DNA of 64,000 nt from Henriciella sp. (GCA_030066975.1 JASJAO010000007.1:124001-188000), one strand, 5' to 3'. Positions 9,124 through 23,614 are shown, counted from the first letter of the stretch. Made by a program: numbers and translations. The notes: a model not told the origin generated them from the sequence alone.

Positions 9124-9933
9124 TCAAAGCCCAAGAACGTCACTCATATCGTAAAGACCGGCGGGTTGTCCCACCACCCACTCGCACGCTTTAATCGCTC
9201 CATAAGCGAAAACAGAGCGATCAATCGCGCTGTGCGACAAGCTGACAATCTCGGCGTCAGACCCGAACGTCACCTCGTGTTCCCCGATGACACCCCCGCT
9301 GCGGCGCACGGAGAAGCCAATTTTTCCAGCCTCGCGCTTGGCATCCGGACCGTCATAAGGCGGCGTACGTAGCGTTGAGAGCGAAGCGCCCCGCCCCGCT
9401 GCAGCGGCCTCACCCAGCATGAGCGCCGTTCCGGACGGCGCGTCGAGTTTACGTTTGTGGTGTGTTTCAAGTACTTCGATATCCCAATCGGGGCCGAGTC
9501 GCGCCGCTGCCTGTTTCACAAGTGCTTCCAGCAGATTGACCCCCAGAGAGAAATTCCCCGCCTTCACAATCGCCATCTGCTGCGAAGCCTCAGCAAACGC
9601 CTGCTCCTGCTCCGGCGTGAACCCGGTCGTGCCGACGACCAGGGCTTTCGTGCCAATGCGCAACAGGGCCTCCAAAGCCTGCAGCGTCGCCGCCGGAACC
9701 GTAAAATCGACCCAGACGTCTGCGCCGGCCCCTGCCAGACCAGCCTCTGAGCAGATCTCCTTTGTGGAGTTCGACCCTTCAAACACGTCACCAACCATAC
9801 GGCCGAGCAAATCACTCGAAGCAGCTTCGCTACCGCCGCTGATCTGATGTCCACGGACTAAGCTAGCTGCCACCAGCTGGCGTCCCATTCGTCCACCAAT
9901 CCCCGCCACCGCAATTTTCAATTGATCCGTCAT
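9124..9933 (-). CDS. dapB: 4-hydroxy-tetrahydrodipicolinate reductase
   Basis: Reduces the DapA product to tetrahydrodipicolinate with NAD(P)H in lysine and diaminopimelate synthesis. The 269-aa form has the N-terminal nucleotide motif VAGIGGRMGRQLV, the central VDFTVP and VVGTTGF stretches, the catalytic signature ETHHKRKLDAPSGTAL, and the C-terminal GVIGEHEVTF segment of DapB. Length is typical (about 265-273). An in-frame ATG 57 bases upstream would add a non-conserved leader; neither start has a strong ribosome site, so the choice follows the family. Normal housekeeping gene. Confidence 0.95.
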   Translation of the reverse strand: MTDQLKIAVAGIGGRMGRQLVAASLVRGHQISGGSEAASSDLLGRMVGDVFEGSNSTKEICSEAGLAGAGADVWVDFTVPAATLQALEALLRIGTKALVVGTTGFTPEQEQAFAEASQQMAIVKAGNFSLGVNLLEALVKQAAARLGPDWDIEVLETHHKRKLDAPSGTALMLGEAAAAGRGASLSTLRTPPYDGPDAKREAGKIGFSVRRSGGVIGEHEVTFGSDAEIVSLSHSAIDRSVFAYGAIKACEWVVGQPAGLYDMSDVLGL

Positions 9934-10054
9934 GAGCGCTTTATAACCAAGATTCCCGCTCTGACGAGCCAGTGTAAAGCCTGCATTCATGGACGATATG
10001 TGTTAACCAAGCCCAAGCCCGGAACACACGGGGACAAGCTTTGGGAGGAACAGA

Positions 10055-10561
10055 ATGATCCGGACAGTACTGGTGGGCATGGTTTTCGGCGTTTTCGCAA
10101 TGGGATCAGCCAACGCTCAGACATTTAGGCATACGCACGGCAAAAACGCTCATAGCCACAGTCACGATATCAGCCCGGTCGTAACATCCGGCGACTGCTG
10201 TTGCGGATCACGAATTGAGTACATTCCGGTTGAGCATCACGCCAAACGGACCGTAACGCGGACCCGTGTTTACACCCATCCCACTGTCACGCGGCATGTC
10301 TATACGCGAACCCTGCCCGCAACCATCATTCGCTCTAGCCATCATGGGCACCACAATCACACGTCTCACCATCACCACGCTCATGGTTATCACAGCCATC
10401 ACAATCACCACGACACCGAGCGTGTTGTTGTGAAGCACAAGCACAAGGTGCACAAAAACAAGGGGTATGTGGAACAAGAGGAAGCGCGTGTTGCGATCAC
10501 GCATACTGATCGCGCAGAGCCTTACGCTCACTATGACCGCCACTGGAAACGCCGGAAATAG
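10055..10561 (+). CDS. Secreted histidine-rich protein, putative metal binder
   Basis: No recognised family. The 168-aa protein has a clear Sec signal peptide (residues 1-22, ending ANAQ). The mature part contains, by my count, 30 histidines, about 18 percent of the protein. They cluster in residues 24-38, around 62, and densely from about 94 to 120 in HH, HHHH and HxH runs, with a short CCCG motif near residue 48 and a basic HKHKVHKNK stretch after. A good GGGAGG ribosome site precedes the ATG. The composition suggests periplasmic binding of zinc, nickel or copper; this is inference. It may be monocistronic, upstream of prmA. Confidence 0.85.
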   Translation: MIRTVLVGMVFGVFAMGSANAQTFRHTHGKNAHSHSHDISPVVTSGDCCCGSRIEYIPVEHHAKRTVTRTRVYTHPTVTRHVYTRTLPATIIRSSHHGHHNHTSHHHHAHGYHSHHNHHDTERVVVKHKHKVHKNKGYVEQEEARVAITHTDRAEPYAHYDRHWKRRK

Positions 10562-10624
10562 CCTTCACCACTGAGGTCATGTCGCGCCTTTGCCTTTGAC
10601 CGGTCGGGTGCTACAGCGCCGCTT

Positions 10625-11485
10625 ATGTTTCAAGTATCTGCCCGCGGCCCTCGCGCCTCGATCGAACAAGCCTGGGATACTCTGGCCTGGACCGATCCCT
10701 CACCAGCTGGCGCAGTCGACGCCAAGGAAGACACCCGCCAGACTTGGCGACTGGATGCCTATTGCGAAACAAAAGGGGCGGCCGAAGAGTCCGTTGCCCT
10801 GATCAAGCAGGCCAGCCCGGATCTCAATGCGGTGATCGAAGCGCTGCCGGACAGAGACTGGGTAACCCTGTCGCTGGAAGGTCTTCCACCGGTCAATGCC
10901 GGTCGCTTCATTGTGGCCGGGTCACATGTGCTCGCCGCATCCGCGCCAGGCAAGACAGATATTCTGATTGAGGCTGGACCCGCCTTCGGCACCGGACATC
11001 ACGGCACCACGCTGGGCTGCCTGCTTGGTTTCGAGCATGTGTTGAAAAAGCGCGTTCCTCAAACCGTCCTGGATGTCGGAACCGGCTCCGGCGTGTTGGC
11101 GATTGCGGCTATAAAAGCCGGCGCTCAGCGTGCGATCGGCACAGAAATCGATGCGCAGAGCGTGACCGTCGCAAACGAGAATGCCGCAAAAAACGCCCTC
11201 GGCACACGTTTCCGAACCTATCTTACACGCGGCGCAAACAGCCAGCTGATTCACTCAGCTGGCCCTTATGATCTTGTTTTTGCAAATATTCTGGCGAGGC
11301 CGCTCACGCGCCTTGCACCAAGCTTATCGCGGCTCGTCGCAAGGCGTGGACATATTATCCTATCAGGCCTGCTGAGCCGCCAGGAACCTCTGGTGAAAGC
11401 GGCCTATGCCAAGCGTGGGCTGAGCTTGACAAAGCGCATCCGCAAGGATGGCTGGTCAACACTCGTGTTTCAGAACCGTGCCTAG
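10625..11485 (+). CDS. prmA: Ribosomal protein L11 methyltransferase
   Basis: SAM-dependent methyltransferase that trimethylates ribosomal protein L11. The 286-aa protein has the substrate-recognition N-terminal half, then the PrmA hallmarks AFGTGHHGTT (about 121-130), the SAM motif LDVGTGSGVLAIAA, acidic TEID, and FANILARPL (the NILA catalytic-loop motif). A short helical C-terminus follows. It is 63 bases after the His-rich gene on the same strand. Its last four bases overlap a small convergent ORF. Confidence 0.93.
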   Translation: MFQVSARGPRASIEQAWDTLAWTDPSPAGAVDAKEDTRQTWRLDAYCETKGAAEESVALIKQASPDLNAVIEALPDRDWVTLSLEGLPPVNAGRFIVAGSHVLAASAPGKTDILIEAGPAFGTGHHGTTLGCLLGFEHVLKKRVPQTVLDVGTGSGVLAIAAIKAGAQRAIGTEIDAQSVTVANENAAKNALGTRFRTYLTRGANSQLIHSAGPYDLVFANILARPLTRLAPSLSRLVARRGHIILSGLLSRQEPLVKAAYAKRGLSLTKRIRKDGWSTLVFQNRA

Positions 11486-11670
11486 TGTGCTGCGCGGCGA
11501 TTCCAGCGAGAACTGCGTTTGGCCAGAATGTGCGGACGATCTGTAACTGAATTGGCACCAGCCTTCAGAACAGGCAAACCAGAAGGTGCCCCTTCCATAA
11601 CATTGCTGCCAGTCGATGCTGTTGGCGTAACACTGATACTATCTGCTGTGTCGAATTGTGCTTTTTTCAT
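11482..11670 (-). CDS. Small hypothetical protein, 62 aa
   Basis: Small ORF on the minus strand with AAGGA at proper spacing before an ATG followed by AAA AAA. The product is 62 aa, low in hydrophobicity, with a Ser/Thr-rich middle and a basic C-terminus ending RSSRWNRRAAH. No family recognised and no signal peptide. It converges on prmA, and its stop lies inside the last codons of that gene. The ribosome site and a fitting position support it, but at this size an open frame could be chance. Confidence 0.5.
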   Translation of the reverse strand: MKKAQFDTADSISVTPTASTGSNVMEGAPSGLPVLKAGANSVTDRPHILAKRSSRWNRRAAH

Positions 11671-11821
11671 AGTGCAAGTCCTTGGGAGGTTATTGTTATT
11701 GGGCCGGCTATATAGAGCTTAATCCTTACAATTCATCATAGAAAACCCGATTTAATCATGCATTTCCGCATATCTCTTACACACCTTTGCCGAGGTCAAT
11801 GAATGGAGTAGGTCTAGGCGC

Positions 11822-17432
<5,611 letters not shown>

Positions 17433-17468
17433 GCCCCCGCATATCACGAGAACAAAATAGGAACAACC

Positions 17469-18302
17469 CTATTTTCCACCCGGGATCAGACGTTGCAGCC
17501 AGGTCCGGCGCTGAACCTCATTCACATTGTCCGGATCAAGCCCTTCATTGGCGAGCAGCCGGTAAGCGTCCCGATACCAGTCCGTGTTGCTGTAATTGTA
17601 ACCCAGCACCGCACCGGACGCGAGCGCTTCCTGGCGAAGCCCCAATGATAGATAAGTTTCGACCAGACGATAAAGCGCTTCGGGCGTATGGCTGGTTGTT
17701 TCATACTCTGTCACAACAGTTCGAAAGCGGTTGATGGCCGGCAAATGCTGGTTGCGGCGCAGGTACCACCGCCCGACGGTCATTTCCTTGCCCGCAAGCT
17801 GATCGTAGACCATGTCGAGCTTGATCGTTGCATCCCGCGCATAATCGGTATCAGGATAACGGCGCACGACATCAATTAGCGCTTCGCGGGCCAGTTCCGT
17901 GGTTTTCTGGTCGCGGCCGACATCGATAATCTGATCAAAATAGCTGACCGCGATCAGATAATAGGCATACTCGGCCCCGAGACCGGCCGGGTTCAGCGCG
18001 ATATAGCGCTGGGCCGTGGCAATCGCATCATCATAGCGCCGCGACTGATAAGACGCGAAAGCCGACATCAAGGATGACCGACGCGCCCATTCCGAATAGG
18101 GATGCTGTCGCTCAACTTCATTGAACATCAAAATCGCCTGATCAAAATCGCGCTGATCGAGCTCTTCAGTAGCCCGCGCATAGAGCAGCTCAACCGGGCG
18201 CTCAACATAGGCAAGCTGCTGATCCCGGCGAGAATTGGAACACGCGGTGATCGCGAGCGCCATCAGGGGGAGAACAATCAGAGGTATGGGGTGTTTATAC
18301 AT
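17469..18302 (-). CDS. bamD: Outer membrane assembly lipoprotein BamD
   Basis: Essential lipoprotein of the BAM complex, which inserts beta-barrel proteins into the outer membrane. The 277-aa precursor has a lipoprotein signal ending ALAITAC with lipidated C21. It continues as TPR-like helices: LYARATEELDQRDFDQAILMF, HPYSEWARRSSLM and RRYPDTDYARDA are classic BamD/ComL segments. A GTG six bases earlier is an alternative start. It leads the bamD-recN-ligA run. The lpxC gene, often next to bamD in related genomes, is not upstream here; a divergent regulator is. Confidence 0.94.
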   Translation of the reverse strand: MYKHPIPLIVLPLMALAITACSNSRRDQQLAYVERPVELLYARATEELDQRDFDQAILMFNEVERQHPYSEWARRSSLMSAFASYQSRRYDDAIATAQRYIALNPAGLGAEYAYYLIAVSYFDQIIDVGRDQKTTELAREALIDVVRRYPDTDYARDATIKLDMVYDQLAGKEMTVGRWYLRRNQHLPAINRFRTVVTEYETTSHTPEALYRLVETYLSLGLRQEALASGAVLGYNYSNTDWYRDAYRLLANEGLDPDNVNEVQRRTWLQRLIPGGK

Positions 18303-18489
18303 CGGCACAAACCATTGTCGGTGAATGATCCTGCAGTGTCATGACGGGGTCCATTTTGTAAAGTCCATGGCTGCGACAAAGCGGCTCTTCCGCACCGGCC
18401 GGAAGGCCTTGTCATGGGCCCCTTTCGCTCTATCTCCCTTATATCATCGAGCGCAATCGACTTTAAGTCCGCGCAATTAAGGCTTTGAA

Positions 18490-18930
18490 ATGCAAGACAT
18501 CGATTCAGACATCACTTTGTCCGCGAGCGAGGTTGATCGACTTGTAGGCGAACGAATCCGCCGGCGTCGCATCCTGATGGGCCTGACCCAGGACCAATTG
18601 GGCGAAACGCTCGGCATTTCTTATCAACAGATCCAAAAGTATGAAACCGGTGCCAACCGGGTCAGCGCCGGTCGTCTCTATCTGATTGCGAAATGTCTGG
18701 ACGTCTCGCCGGGCTGGTTTTTCGACCCTGTCCGGTCTGATCGCGGACAGGCGGATCTGGATGAATTGGGATCCTCACGCCTGTTGATCGATTTCGTCAG
18801 AAGCTTCTCACGGATTGAAGACGAGAAACTGAAATCCGTGCTCGTTTCTCTGGTCCGGACAATGGCGGAAAGCGATTCGACGACGAACGACGACGTGGCA
18901 TCCGAACCGTCCCTGTCCCCGCCGGTCTGA
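18490..18930 (+). CDS. XRE-family transcriptional regulator, PraR-like
   Basis: Helix-turn-helix regulator of 146 aa. The HTH-XRE domain spans about residues 19-74, with VGERIRRRRILMGLTQDQLG and ISYQQIQKYETGANRVSAGR, very close in style to PraR-type regulators of rhizobia and similar small regulators in other alphaproteobacteria. The C-terminal tail includes a short helix (LLIDFVRSFSRIEDEKL) and an acidic, disordered end. PraR represses surface and biofilm genes; whether this one does is unknown. AAGG lies seven bases before the ATG. It is divergent from bamD across a 187-base gap. Confidence 0.85.
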   Translation: MQDIDSDITLSASEVDRLVGERIRRRRILMGLTQDQLGETLGISYQQIQKYETGANRVSAGRLYLIAKCLDVSPGWFFDPVRSDRGQADLDELGSSRLLIDFVRSFSRIEDEKLKSVLVSLVRTMAESDSTTNDDVASEPSLSPPV

Positions 18931-19039
18931 CGGACTGAACTGTCTGACTCTAAACCAGAATTTACTGAACCTTGTCACGTTATATCGTCGATAAACCGCT
19001 GTTTATTGACGTTTTGCGCCCAGCGGCTACACCCACAAT

Positions 19040-19945
19040 ATGGGCGCCAGTCACCCGCATCACGATCAGTCCGATCCTCACAACCACCACGCTCTGCTTG
19101 ATACGCAGGATGGCAGGCGGCGAACAGCCATCGCAGCTGTCCTGACATTCACATTCATGATCGTGGAAATTGTCGGCGGATTGATCTCTGGATCGCTCGC
19201 GCTGCTGGCCGATGCCGCCCATATGCTTACGGATACAGGGTCGCTTGCCTTGGCCTGGCTTGGGTTTCGGCTGGCAGAACATCCCGCAGATGACTACCGG
19301 TCTTTCGGCTGGGCGCGGTTCAAAGTGCTGGCAGCCTTCGTCAACGGATTGGCCTTGATTGTCCTTGCGGTGTGGATTGCGATTGAAGCGGTCTCGCGTC
19401 TGCTCAATCCGCATCCGGTGATGGGGGGCTTGCTATTCGGGGTTGCTTTCGCTGGCCTGATTGTGAACTGCATCGCTTTCTGGGTGCTGCATGGCGGCGA
19501 TCACGATGATCTTAACATGCAGGGGGCCATCTGGCATGTCGCCGGGGATATGCTGGGTTCGGTCGCCGCTATCGGCGCAGCAATTGTGATTCTGTCGACC
19601 GGATGGATGCCCATTGATCCGCTTCTGTCGCTTCTGGTCGCGCTAATTATCTCATTTGGCGGCTACCGGCTTGTCCGCAAAACCGGACACATCTTGATCG
19701 AAGGGGTCCCCGCCGGTCTATCGACCAAGGCGATCAAGGCCGATTTGGAAGCTCAAATACCGGGCGCAGTCGCAGTTGATCATATTCACGCCTGGGCTCT
19801 GAACGAGAGCAAAGCGCTGGTCACTGTCGACGTAACGGCGTCAGAAGCGGCTTCTACCGAAGCGATTCGCCGAGCGGTGAAAGCACGTTTGAAATCCGCA
19901 TTTGGGGTTGAACACGTAACAGTTGAAGTGATTTCACCCGAATAA
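19040..19945 (+). CDS. Cation diffusion facilitator (CDF) transporter, CzcD/ZitB type
   Basis: Proton-driven exporter of zinc or similar divalent metals in the inner membrane. The 301-aa protein has a His-rich cytosolic N-terminus (HPHHDQSDPHNHH), six membrane segments and a C-terminal ferredoxin-like cytosolic domain from about residue 215. Metal-site residues are visible in ADAAHMLTDTGSLALA on the second segment and in AIWHVAGDMLGSV (HxxxD) on the fifth, which points to zinc. The start ATG has no strong ribosome site. A terminator hairpin follows directly. Confidence 0.92.
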   Translation: MGASHPHHDQSDPHNHHALLDTQDGRRRTAIAAVLTFTFMIVEIVGGLISGSLALLADAAHMLTDTGSLALAWLGFRLAEHPADDYRSFGWARFKVLAAFVNGLALIVLAVWIAIEAVSRLLNPHPVMGGLLFGVAFAGLIVNCIAFWVLHGGDHDDLNMQGAIWHVAGDMLGSVAAIGAAIVILSTGWMPIDPLLSLLVALIISFGGYRLVRKTGHILIEGVPAGLSTKAIKADLEAQIPGAVAVDHIHAWALNESKALVTVDVTASEAASTEAIRRAVKARLKSAFGVEHVTVEVISPE

Positions 19946-19953
19946 GCATAGAA

Positions 19954-19980
19954 AAAGGGAGGCCAAAGAGGCCTCCCTTT
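19954..19980 (+). terminator. Strong hairpin after the CDF gene
   Basis: Perfect 11-bp stem AAAGGGAGGCC / GGCCTCCCTTT with loop AAAGA, nine bases after the CDF stop. The T-run is short (TTT inside the stem, then CC), so it may be an intermediate-strength terminator, or an mRNA 3' end stabiliser. It can also act for the opposite strand because the arms start with A-runs. Confidence 0.75.
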
Positions 19981-20095
19981 CCTACTCTACATATACTCTA
20001 CTAGGGCTCTTCTACCCTATTTTAAGCCGTTTGAAAACCGTCCGTCTCAGACATAGGTCAAAAAGGGCCCGTTTGGAGGTAGATCTGAGCAGGGT

Positions 20096-21037
20096 CTACT
20101 TTGCCAGGCTCTTGGCTTGGGCGACCCAGCCATCACGCGTGATTCGACCGCGCAGAGTCAGCTCTGTATCCAGCGTTTCAATCTGCGCTTTTTTGAAACC
20201 TGCGATCTGCCAGTAGTGGAACACACCAGCCTCGTTGAGACGACGCTCAAGGACAGGTCCCACGCCTTTGATCAGTTTCAGGTCGTCTGCTGCACCCTTA
20301 GCGGCTTTCAAACGCCCATTGGCATCAGCTTTGGGCTTGGCAGGCGCGGTCGCTTTCTTGGCGCTGACCTTTTTGGCTTTCGGCGCTGCTTTCGCAGCAG
20401 TTTTAGCTTTGGTTGCTTTCGCTGCCTTTTTCTTTTTTGACTTCTTCGGCTTTCCGCCGACAGCAGCGATTTCTTCGCTCAAGCGCTCTACGCGTGACTT
20501 GACCGCATCATCGACACCCTCTGCATTCGCACGCAGTTCAGCGACCTGCTCTTCGAGGTCATCCAGCTTGGTGTGCAGCTTTTGGGCTTTCTTAGCTTTG
20601 CCCGTGAACTTTTCCAGGCCGAGAGCTTCCCGCATGCGCTGCATGCGCGCTTCGAGGCGCTCGCGCTGCTCTTCCTGAAACTTGGTCACAGCTTCGGTCG
20701 CGGTCTCTGTTGCTTCCGTCATGCGGCCACGAACAGCACTCATCTGCTCGTTCACTTTGCTCATTTGCTCAGCCATCCGAGACACGGCAGTGTTTGAGCT
20801 CAGACGGTCGCGAACGTCTGATTCGATTTCTTCGCCGCGCTTGACGAGGTCTTCGAACATCACCCCGCCCTGGTCGCTGACTTTGCCGACACCATCGGCA
20901 GCAACGTCATAGGCTTTTCCATACGCGCCGACGCCGGCCAGCCAGATCTTGTGAGCAACATCAAAGCCCTTTGCTTCGATCATCTGACCTACGAATTTCG
21001 CTTTGGCCTTTTGGGCCTTTTTGTCTTTTTTAGCCAT
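20096..21037 (-). CDS. Phasin-like protein with histone-H1-like linker and C-terminal HhH domain
   Basis: 313-aa protein in three parts. Residues about 10-150 look like a phasin/PhaF-type helical, amphipathic domain (KIWLAGVGAYGKAYDVAADG and a long coiled coil). Residues about 185-240 are a very basic Lys/Ala/Pro stretch like histone H1 or PhaF tails. Residues about 250-313 are a helix-hairpin-helix unit beginning LKLIKGVGPVLERRLNEAGV, as also seen fused to ribosomal protein L21 and NuoE in alphaproteobacteria. GGAG lies nine bases before the ATG at 21037; the open frame extends further upstream without support. It may coat polyester granules or link them to DNA; no pha genes are nearby. Confidence 0.85.
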   Translation of the reverse strand: MAKKDKKAQKAKAKFVGQMIEAKGFDVAHKIWLAGVGAYGKAYDVAADGVGKVSDQGGVMFEDLVKRGEEIESDVRDRLSSNTAVSRMAEQMSKVNEQMSAVRGRMTEATETATEAVTKFQEEQRERLEARMQRMREALGLEKFTGKAKKAQKLHTKLDDLEEQVAELRANAEGVDDAVKSRVERLSEEIAAVGGKPKKSKKKKAAKATKAKTAAKAAPKAKKVSAKKATAPAKPKADANGRLKAAKGAADDLKLIKGVGPVLERRLNEAGVFHYWQIAGFKKAQIETLDTELTLRGRITRDGWVAQAKSLAK

Positions 21038-21147
21038 CGGTTTGAACTCCATACAGTAAGGACCAGCCATGCGCTGATCTCCGATGATCTGCGGTATATG
21101 GAAAGTGTCTAGAAAAAGCATACTAACCGGAATATCGGAGCGTTCGC

Positions 21148-22092
21148 TCAGTATAATTTGAAGTCAGGCATCCAATCGCGCAGCAAGGCGGTTTTCTGGC
21201 GATAGGCCTCCAGAAGCTCCTCAGGCGCCCGCTTGAGCAATTGCAGACGAGCCCCGGGACGGATTTGTCCCAGCAGATGCCGATCCACGCGCCCAATCGC
21301 TGCGATCCTCGGATACCCGCCCGTGGTTTGAGCGTCTGCGAGCAGAACAATCGGTTCGCCGTTTTCAGGGCACTGAACCGTGCCGGGAAAGACCGGCGCG
21401 CTTTTCATCAAGCCTTCGGATTGCAGCTCAAGGGTCTGCCCCTCAAGCCTCAGTCCCATACGGTTAGACTGTCGTCCCACCGTAAAGGGCTTGGAAAAGA
21501 CGGCCTCAAGTGAATGGGGAGCCAGTTTGTCCGTTTCAGCAGAGATACCTGCGCGAAGGATGAAACTGTTCCCGAACGAGAGGCGTAAGTCTGCAGGCGT
21601 TTCCACGATATCAACCGGCTCGGCTTGCCGCCGAGACCGGACACGATCTCCTGCCTGCAGCGAGCGTCCTGCCAATCCCCCAATTTGCGCCGAAAGATAG
21701 GTAGACGCCGTTCCCATCACCGTATCACCAACAAGCCCCCCAGCCACGGACAGATAGACGCGTGCCCCTTGGGTGACGGGTCCGATCGTCAGGACCTGGC
21801 CTGCGTCCAAGGCGAGCGTCCTGTGCATCGGAACGCTTTGACCCTCAATCTCGACAGGCGCCGAGGCCCCTGCAAGACCGATGAAGACCGGTGTCTCGGC
21901 CACCGCTTCGAAGCCGCCATAGGTAATCTCAAGTGCCGTTGCCTTGCTCGTGTTGCCGACCAGTCGGTTAGCCAGGCCCAGCGAGACCGGATCTGCTGCC
22001 CCGGCCCAGGGCATACCCATATGCCGCCAGCCAAGCCGCGGTGCGCCCTGCAACGTGGTTTGAAGTCCAGGTTTGATGACGCGCAAACTCAT
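21148..22092 (-). CDS. pxpC: 5-oxoprolinase subunit C (biotin-dependent carboxylase-like, KipA family)
   Basis: Subunit of the bacterial ATP-dependent 5-oxoprolinase PxpABC, which opens pyroglutamate to glutamate. The 314-aa protein begins MSLRVIKPGLQTTLQ, the typical KipA/DUR1-C start, followed by GWRHMGMPWAGAADPVSLGLAN and GGY-type motifs (GGYPRIAAIGRVDR) near the C-terminus. The start is set by the four-base ATGA overlap with pxpB. It is last in the operon pxpA-pxpB-pxpC. Complete, with all family landmarks. Confidence 0.93.
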   Translation of the reverse strand: MSLRVIKPGLQTTLQGAPRLGWRHMGMPWAGAADPVSLGLANRLVGNTSKATALEITYGGFEAVAETPVFIGLAGASAPVEIEGQSVPMHRTLALDAGQVLTIGPVTQGARVYLSVAGGLVGDTVMGTASTYLSAQIGGLAGRSLQAGDRVRSRRQAEPVDIVETPADLRLSFGNSFILRAGISAETDKLAPHSLEAVFSKPFTVGRQSNRMGLRLEGQTLELQSEGLMKSAPVFPGTVQCPENGEPIVLLADAQTTGGYPRIAAIGRVDRHLLGQIRPGARLQLLKRAPEELLEAYRQKTALLRDWMPDFKLY

Positions 22093-22706
22093 CGCGGCAC
22101 GAAACGGACCGAGTGCCCAGGGTGGATGCGAAACGGCTTTTGGCGTGTCGCATCGAACAAGGCCAAATCCGTCTGTCCGACAATCGGCCATCCACCGGGC
22201 CCGGCCAGAGCATAAAGACCACAATAAGCGCCACTGATGCCGATTGATCCTGCGGGCACACGCACTCTCGGCCGGCTAAGTCTTGCCACCGACAAACCCT
22301 TATCCAGGCCACTGAGATACGCAAATCCCGGGGTAAACCCGATCATGTCCGCGGTATAGGTGACCTCGCTGTGCCGCCTTACAAACTCAGCCTGCGTGAG
22401 ATCGAGTTGTTCACACACTTGAGCCAGATCTGGCCCGGCTTCAGCGCCATAGTGAACCGGTATTTCAAGCTCCGGGGTTGGAGGCTCACTGGCAGTGTCG
22501 ATCGCAGCCGCCAGAGTCGACTTCAGAGCCACTTCCGCGTCCATGACGTCCAGACGCGCGGGGTCGAAATGCACACAAACACTGTCCAGCCCGGCGACAA
22601 CTTCTGTCCATTCAGGGTTATTACGCAGCTGCGAAGCGATCAGCTGCGCTCTCGCTGCTGTCTCAACGCGAACGCCGAGTACATCTTCTGCAATCTGTAT
22701 GATCAT
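22089..22706 (-). CDS. pxpB: 5-oxoprolinase subunit B (KipI family)
   Basis: 205-aa allophanate-hydrolase-subunit-1/KipI-like protein, partner of PxpC and PxpA in 5-oxoproline cleavage. Key landmarks are HSEVTYTADMIGFTPGFAYL, followed by SRPRVRVPAGSIGISGAYCG and PGGWPIVGQT, a very conserved end of the family. Both ends overlap the neighbouring genes by four bases, so translation is coupled throughout. Usual length is about 210-230 aa, so it is complete. Confidence 0.93.
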   Translation of the reverse strand: MIIQIAEDVLGVRVETAARAQLIASQLRNNPEWTEVVAGLDSVCVHFDPARLDVMDAEVALKSTLAAAIDTASEPPTPELEIPVHYGAEAGPDLAQVCEQLDLTQAEFVRRHSEVTYTADMIGFTPGFAYLSGLDKGLSVARLSRPRVRVPAGSIGISGAYCGLYALAGPGGWPIVGQTDLALFDATRQKPFRIHPGHSVRFVPR

Positions 22707-23455
22707 TGCGCGGGCCTGATCCTGATACCTTCAGCTTCCAGGGCCGCACGGATCTTCGTTGCAGATTTCACAGCACCGGGACTGTCGCCATGCAGGCAAA
22801 TGGTTTGCGCAGGCAGCGCGATGACAGCCCCCTCCAGAGTGGTCACCTGTCCCTTCACAGCGATACTCAGCGCCTGTTCAACACGCTCGCTATCTGCCTC
22901 CAGTATCGCACCTGGAATGCGTCTTGGCACCAACTGGCCATCAGGCTGATAAGCGCGATCGGCAAACGCCTCCCCCACGAACATCAAATCGCGGCGCATC
23001 GCTGCCTTATATAGCCGTGATGCGGGTGGCCCGACCAAAGCAGCTTCCGGCGCAAGATCTGCCACCAGGCTGGCCACCAGATCAGCGAGGCCCGGATCGA
23101 TCGCCGCTTCATTGTAAAGCGCGCCGTGCGGTTTGACATGTTTGATCTCGATCTCGCTGCCTTTTGCCAAGCGCTGCAATGCCTGCACTTGACCAGTGAG
23201 TGATCTGATCAGGTCTTCGCTCGAGATGTCGATCCTGCGACGCCCAAAGCCTTCTCGATCGGGGTAGCTGGGATGTGCACCAACACTGACACCATTCTGT
23301 TTGGCGAGCGCGAGTGCGGCCTGCATGCTCGCCTCATCCCCCGCATGGCCGCCGCAGGCTATGTTGCAGCTGGAGATCACCGCCATCAGCGCCGCGTCAT
23401 CGCCCATGCCTTCCCCGAGATCGGCATTGAGATCGATCACTCTTGTCTCAGTCAT
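22703..23455 (-). CDS. pxpA: 5-oxoprolinase subunit A (LamB/YcsF family)
   Basis: 250-aa LamB/YcsF protein, the catalytic-type subunit of PxpABC. Conserved metal/substrate motifs are present in order: DLNADLGEG at the N-terminus, SSCNIACGGHAGD, VGAHPSYPDREGFGRR, KHVKPHGALYN and CLHGDSPGA near the end. It is first of the three coupled pxp genes. Its ATG lies inside the last codons of a truncated PKHD-hydroxylase reading frame, so transcription and perhaps translation of pxpABC may now start from that gene's promoter. Confidence 0.95.
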   Translation of the reverse strand: MTETRVIDLNADLGEGMGDDAALMAVISSCNIACGGHAGDEASMQAALALAKQNGVSVGAHPSYPDREGFGRRRIDISSEDLIRSLTGQVQALQRLAKGSEIEIKHVKPHGALYNEAAIDPGLADLVASLVADLAPEAALVGPPASRLYKAAMRRDLMFVGEAFADRAYQPDGQLVPRRIPGAILEADSERVEQALSIAVKGQVTTLEGAVIALPAQTICLHGDSPGAVKSATKIRAALEAEGIRIRPAQ

Positions 23456-23603
23456 GGCTCAGATCGGCTTGCTGGTTTCGATTGACCCGTTTGGCGACTG
23501 CACCCGCCGTCAGCTGCCCATCGCGCCAGGACAACTTTGGCAGGAGTGTACCAACGGTGTTCAGCGCGTCCTTGTCCAGAAGATTGGCAATTGTGATTTG
23601 CAT
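23448..23603 (-). pseudogene. N-terminal remnant of a PKHD-type (PiuC/YbiX) Fe(II)/2-oxoglutarate hydroxylase
   Basis: A 51-codon frame whose product reads like the first fifth of PiuC/YbiX hydroxylases: the opening MQITIANLLDKDALNTVG, then W-x-DG (SWRDGQLTAG) and VNRNQQAD, which corresponds to the family pattern V-[KR]-x-N-x-Q. Intact members are about 225 aa and carry the HxD...H iron site further on; none of that is present. The frame stops in the first codons of pxpA. It looks like a 3' deletion that joined the pxp operon to the 5' end and promoter of an iron-linked gene. A short functional peptide is not excluded. Confidence 0.7.
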
Positions 23604-23614
23604 GGCGTGAAACT

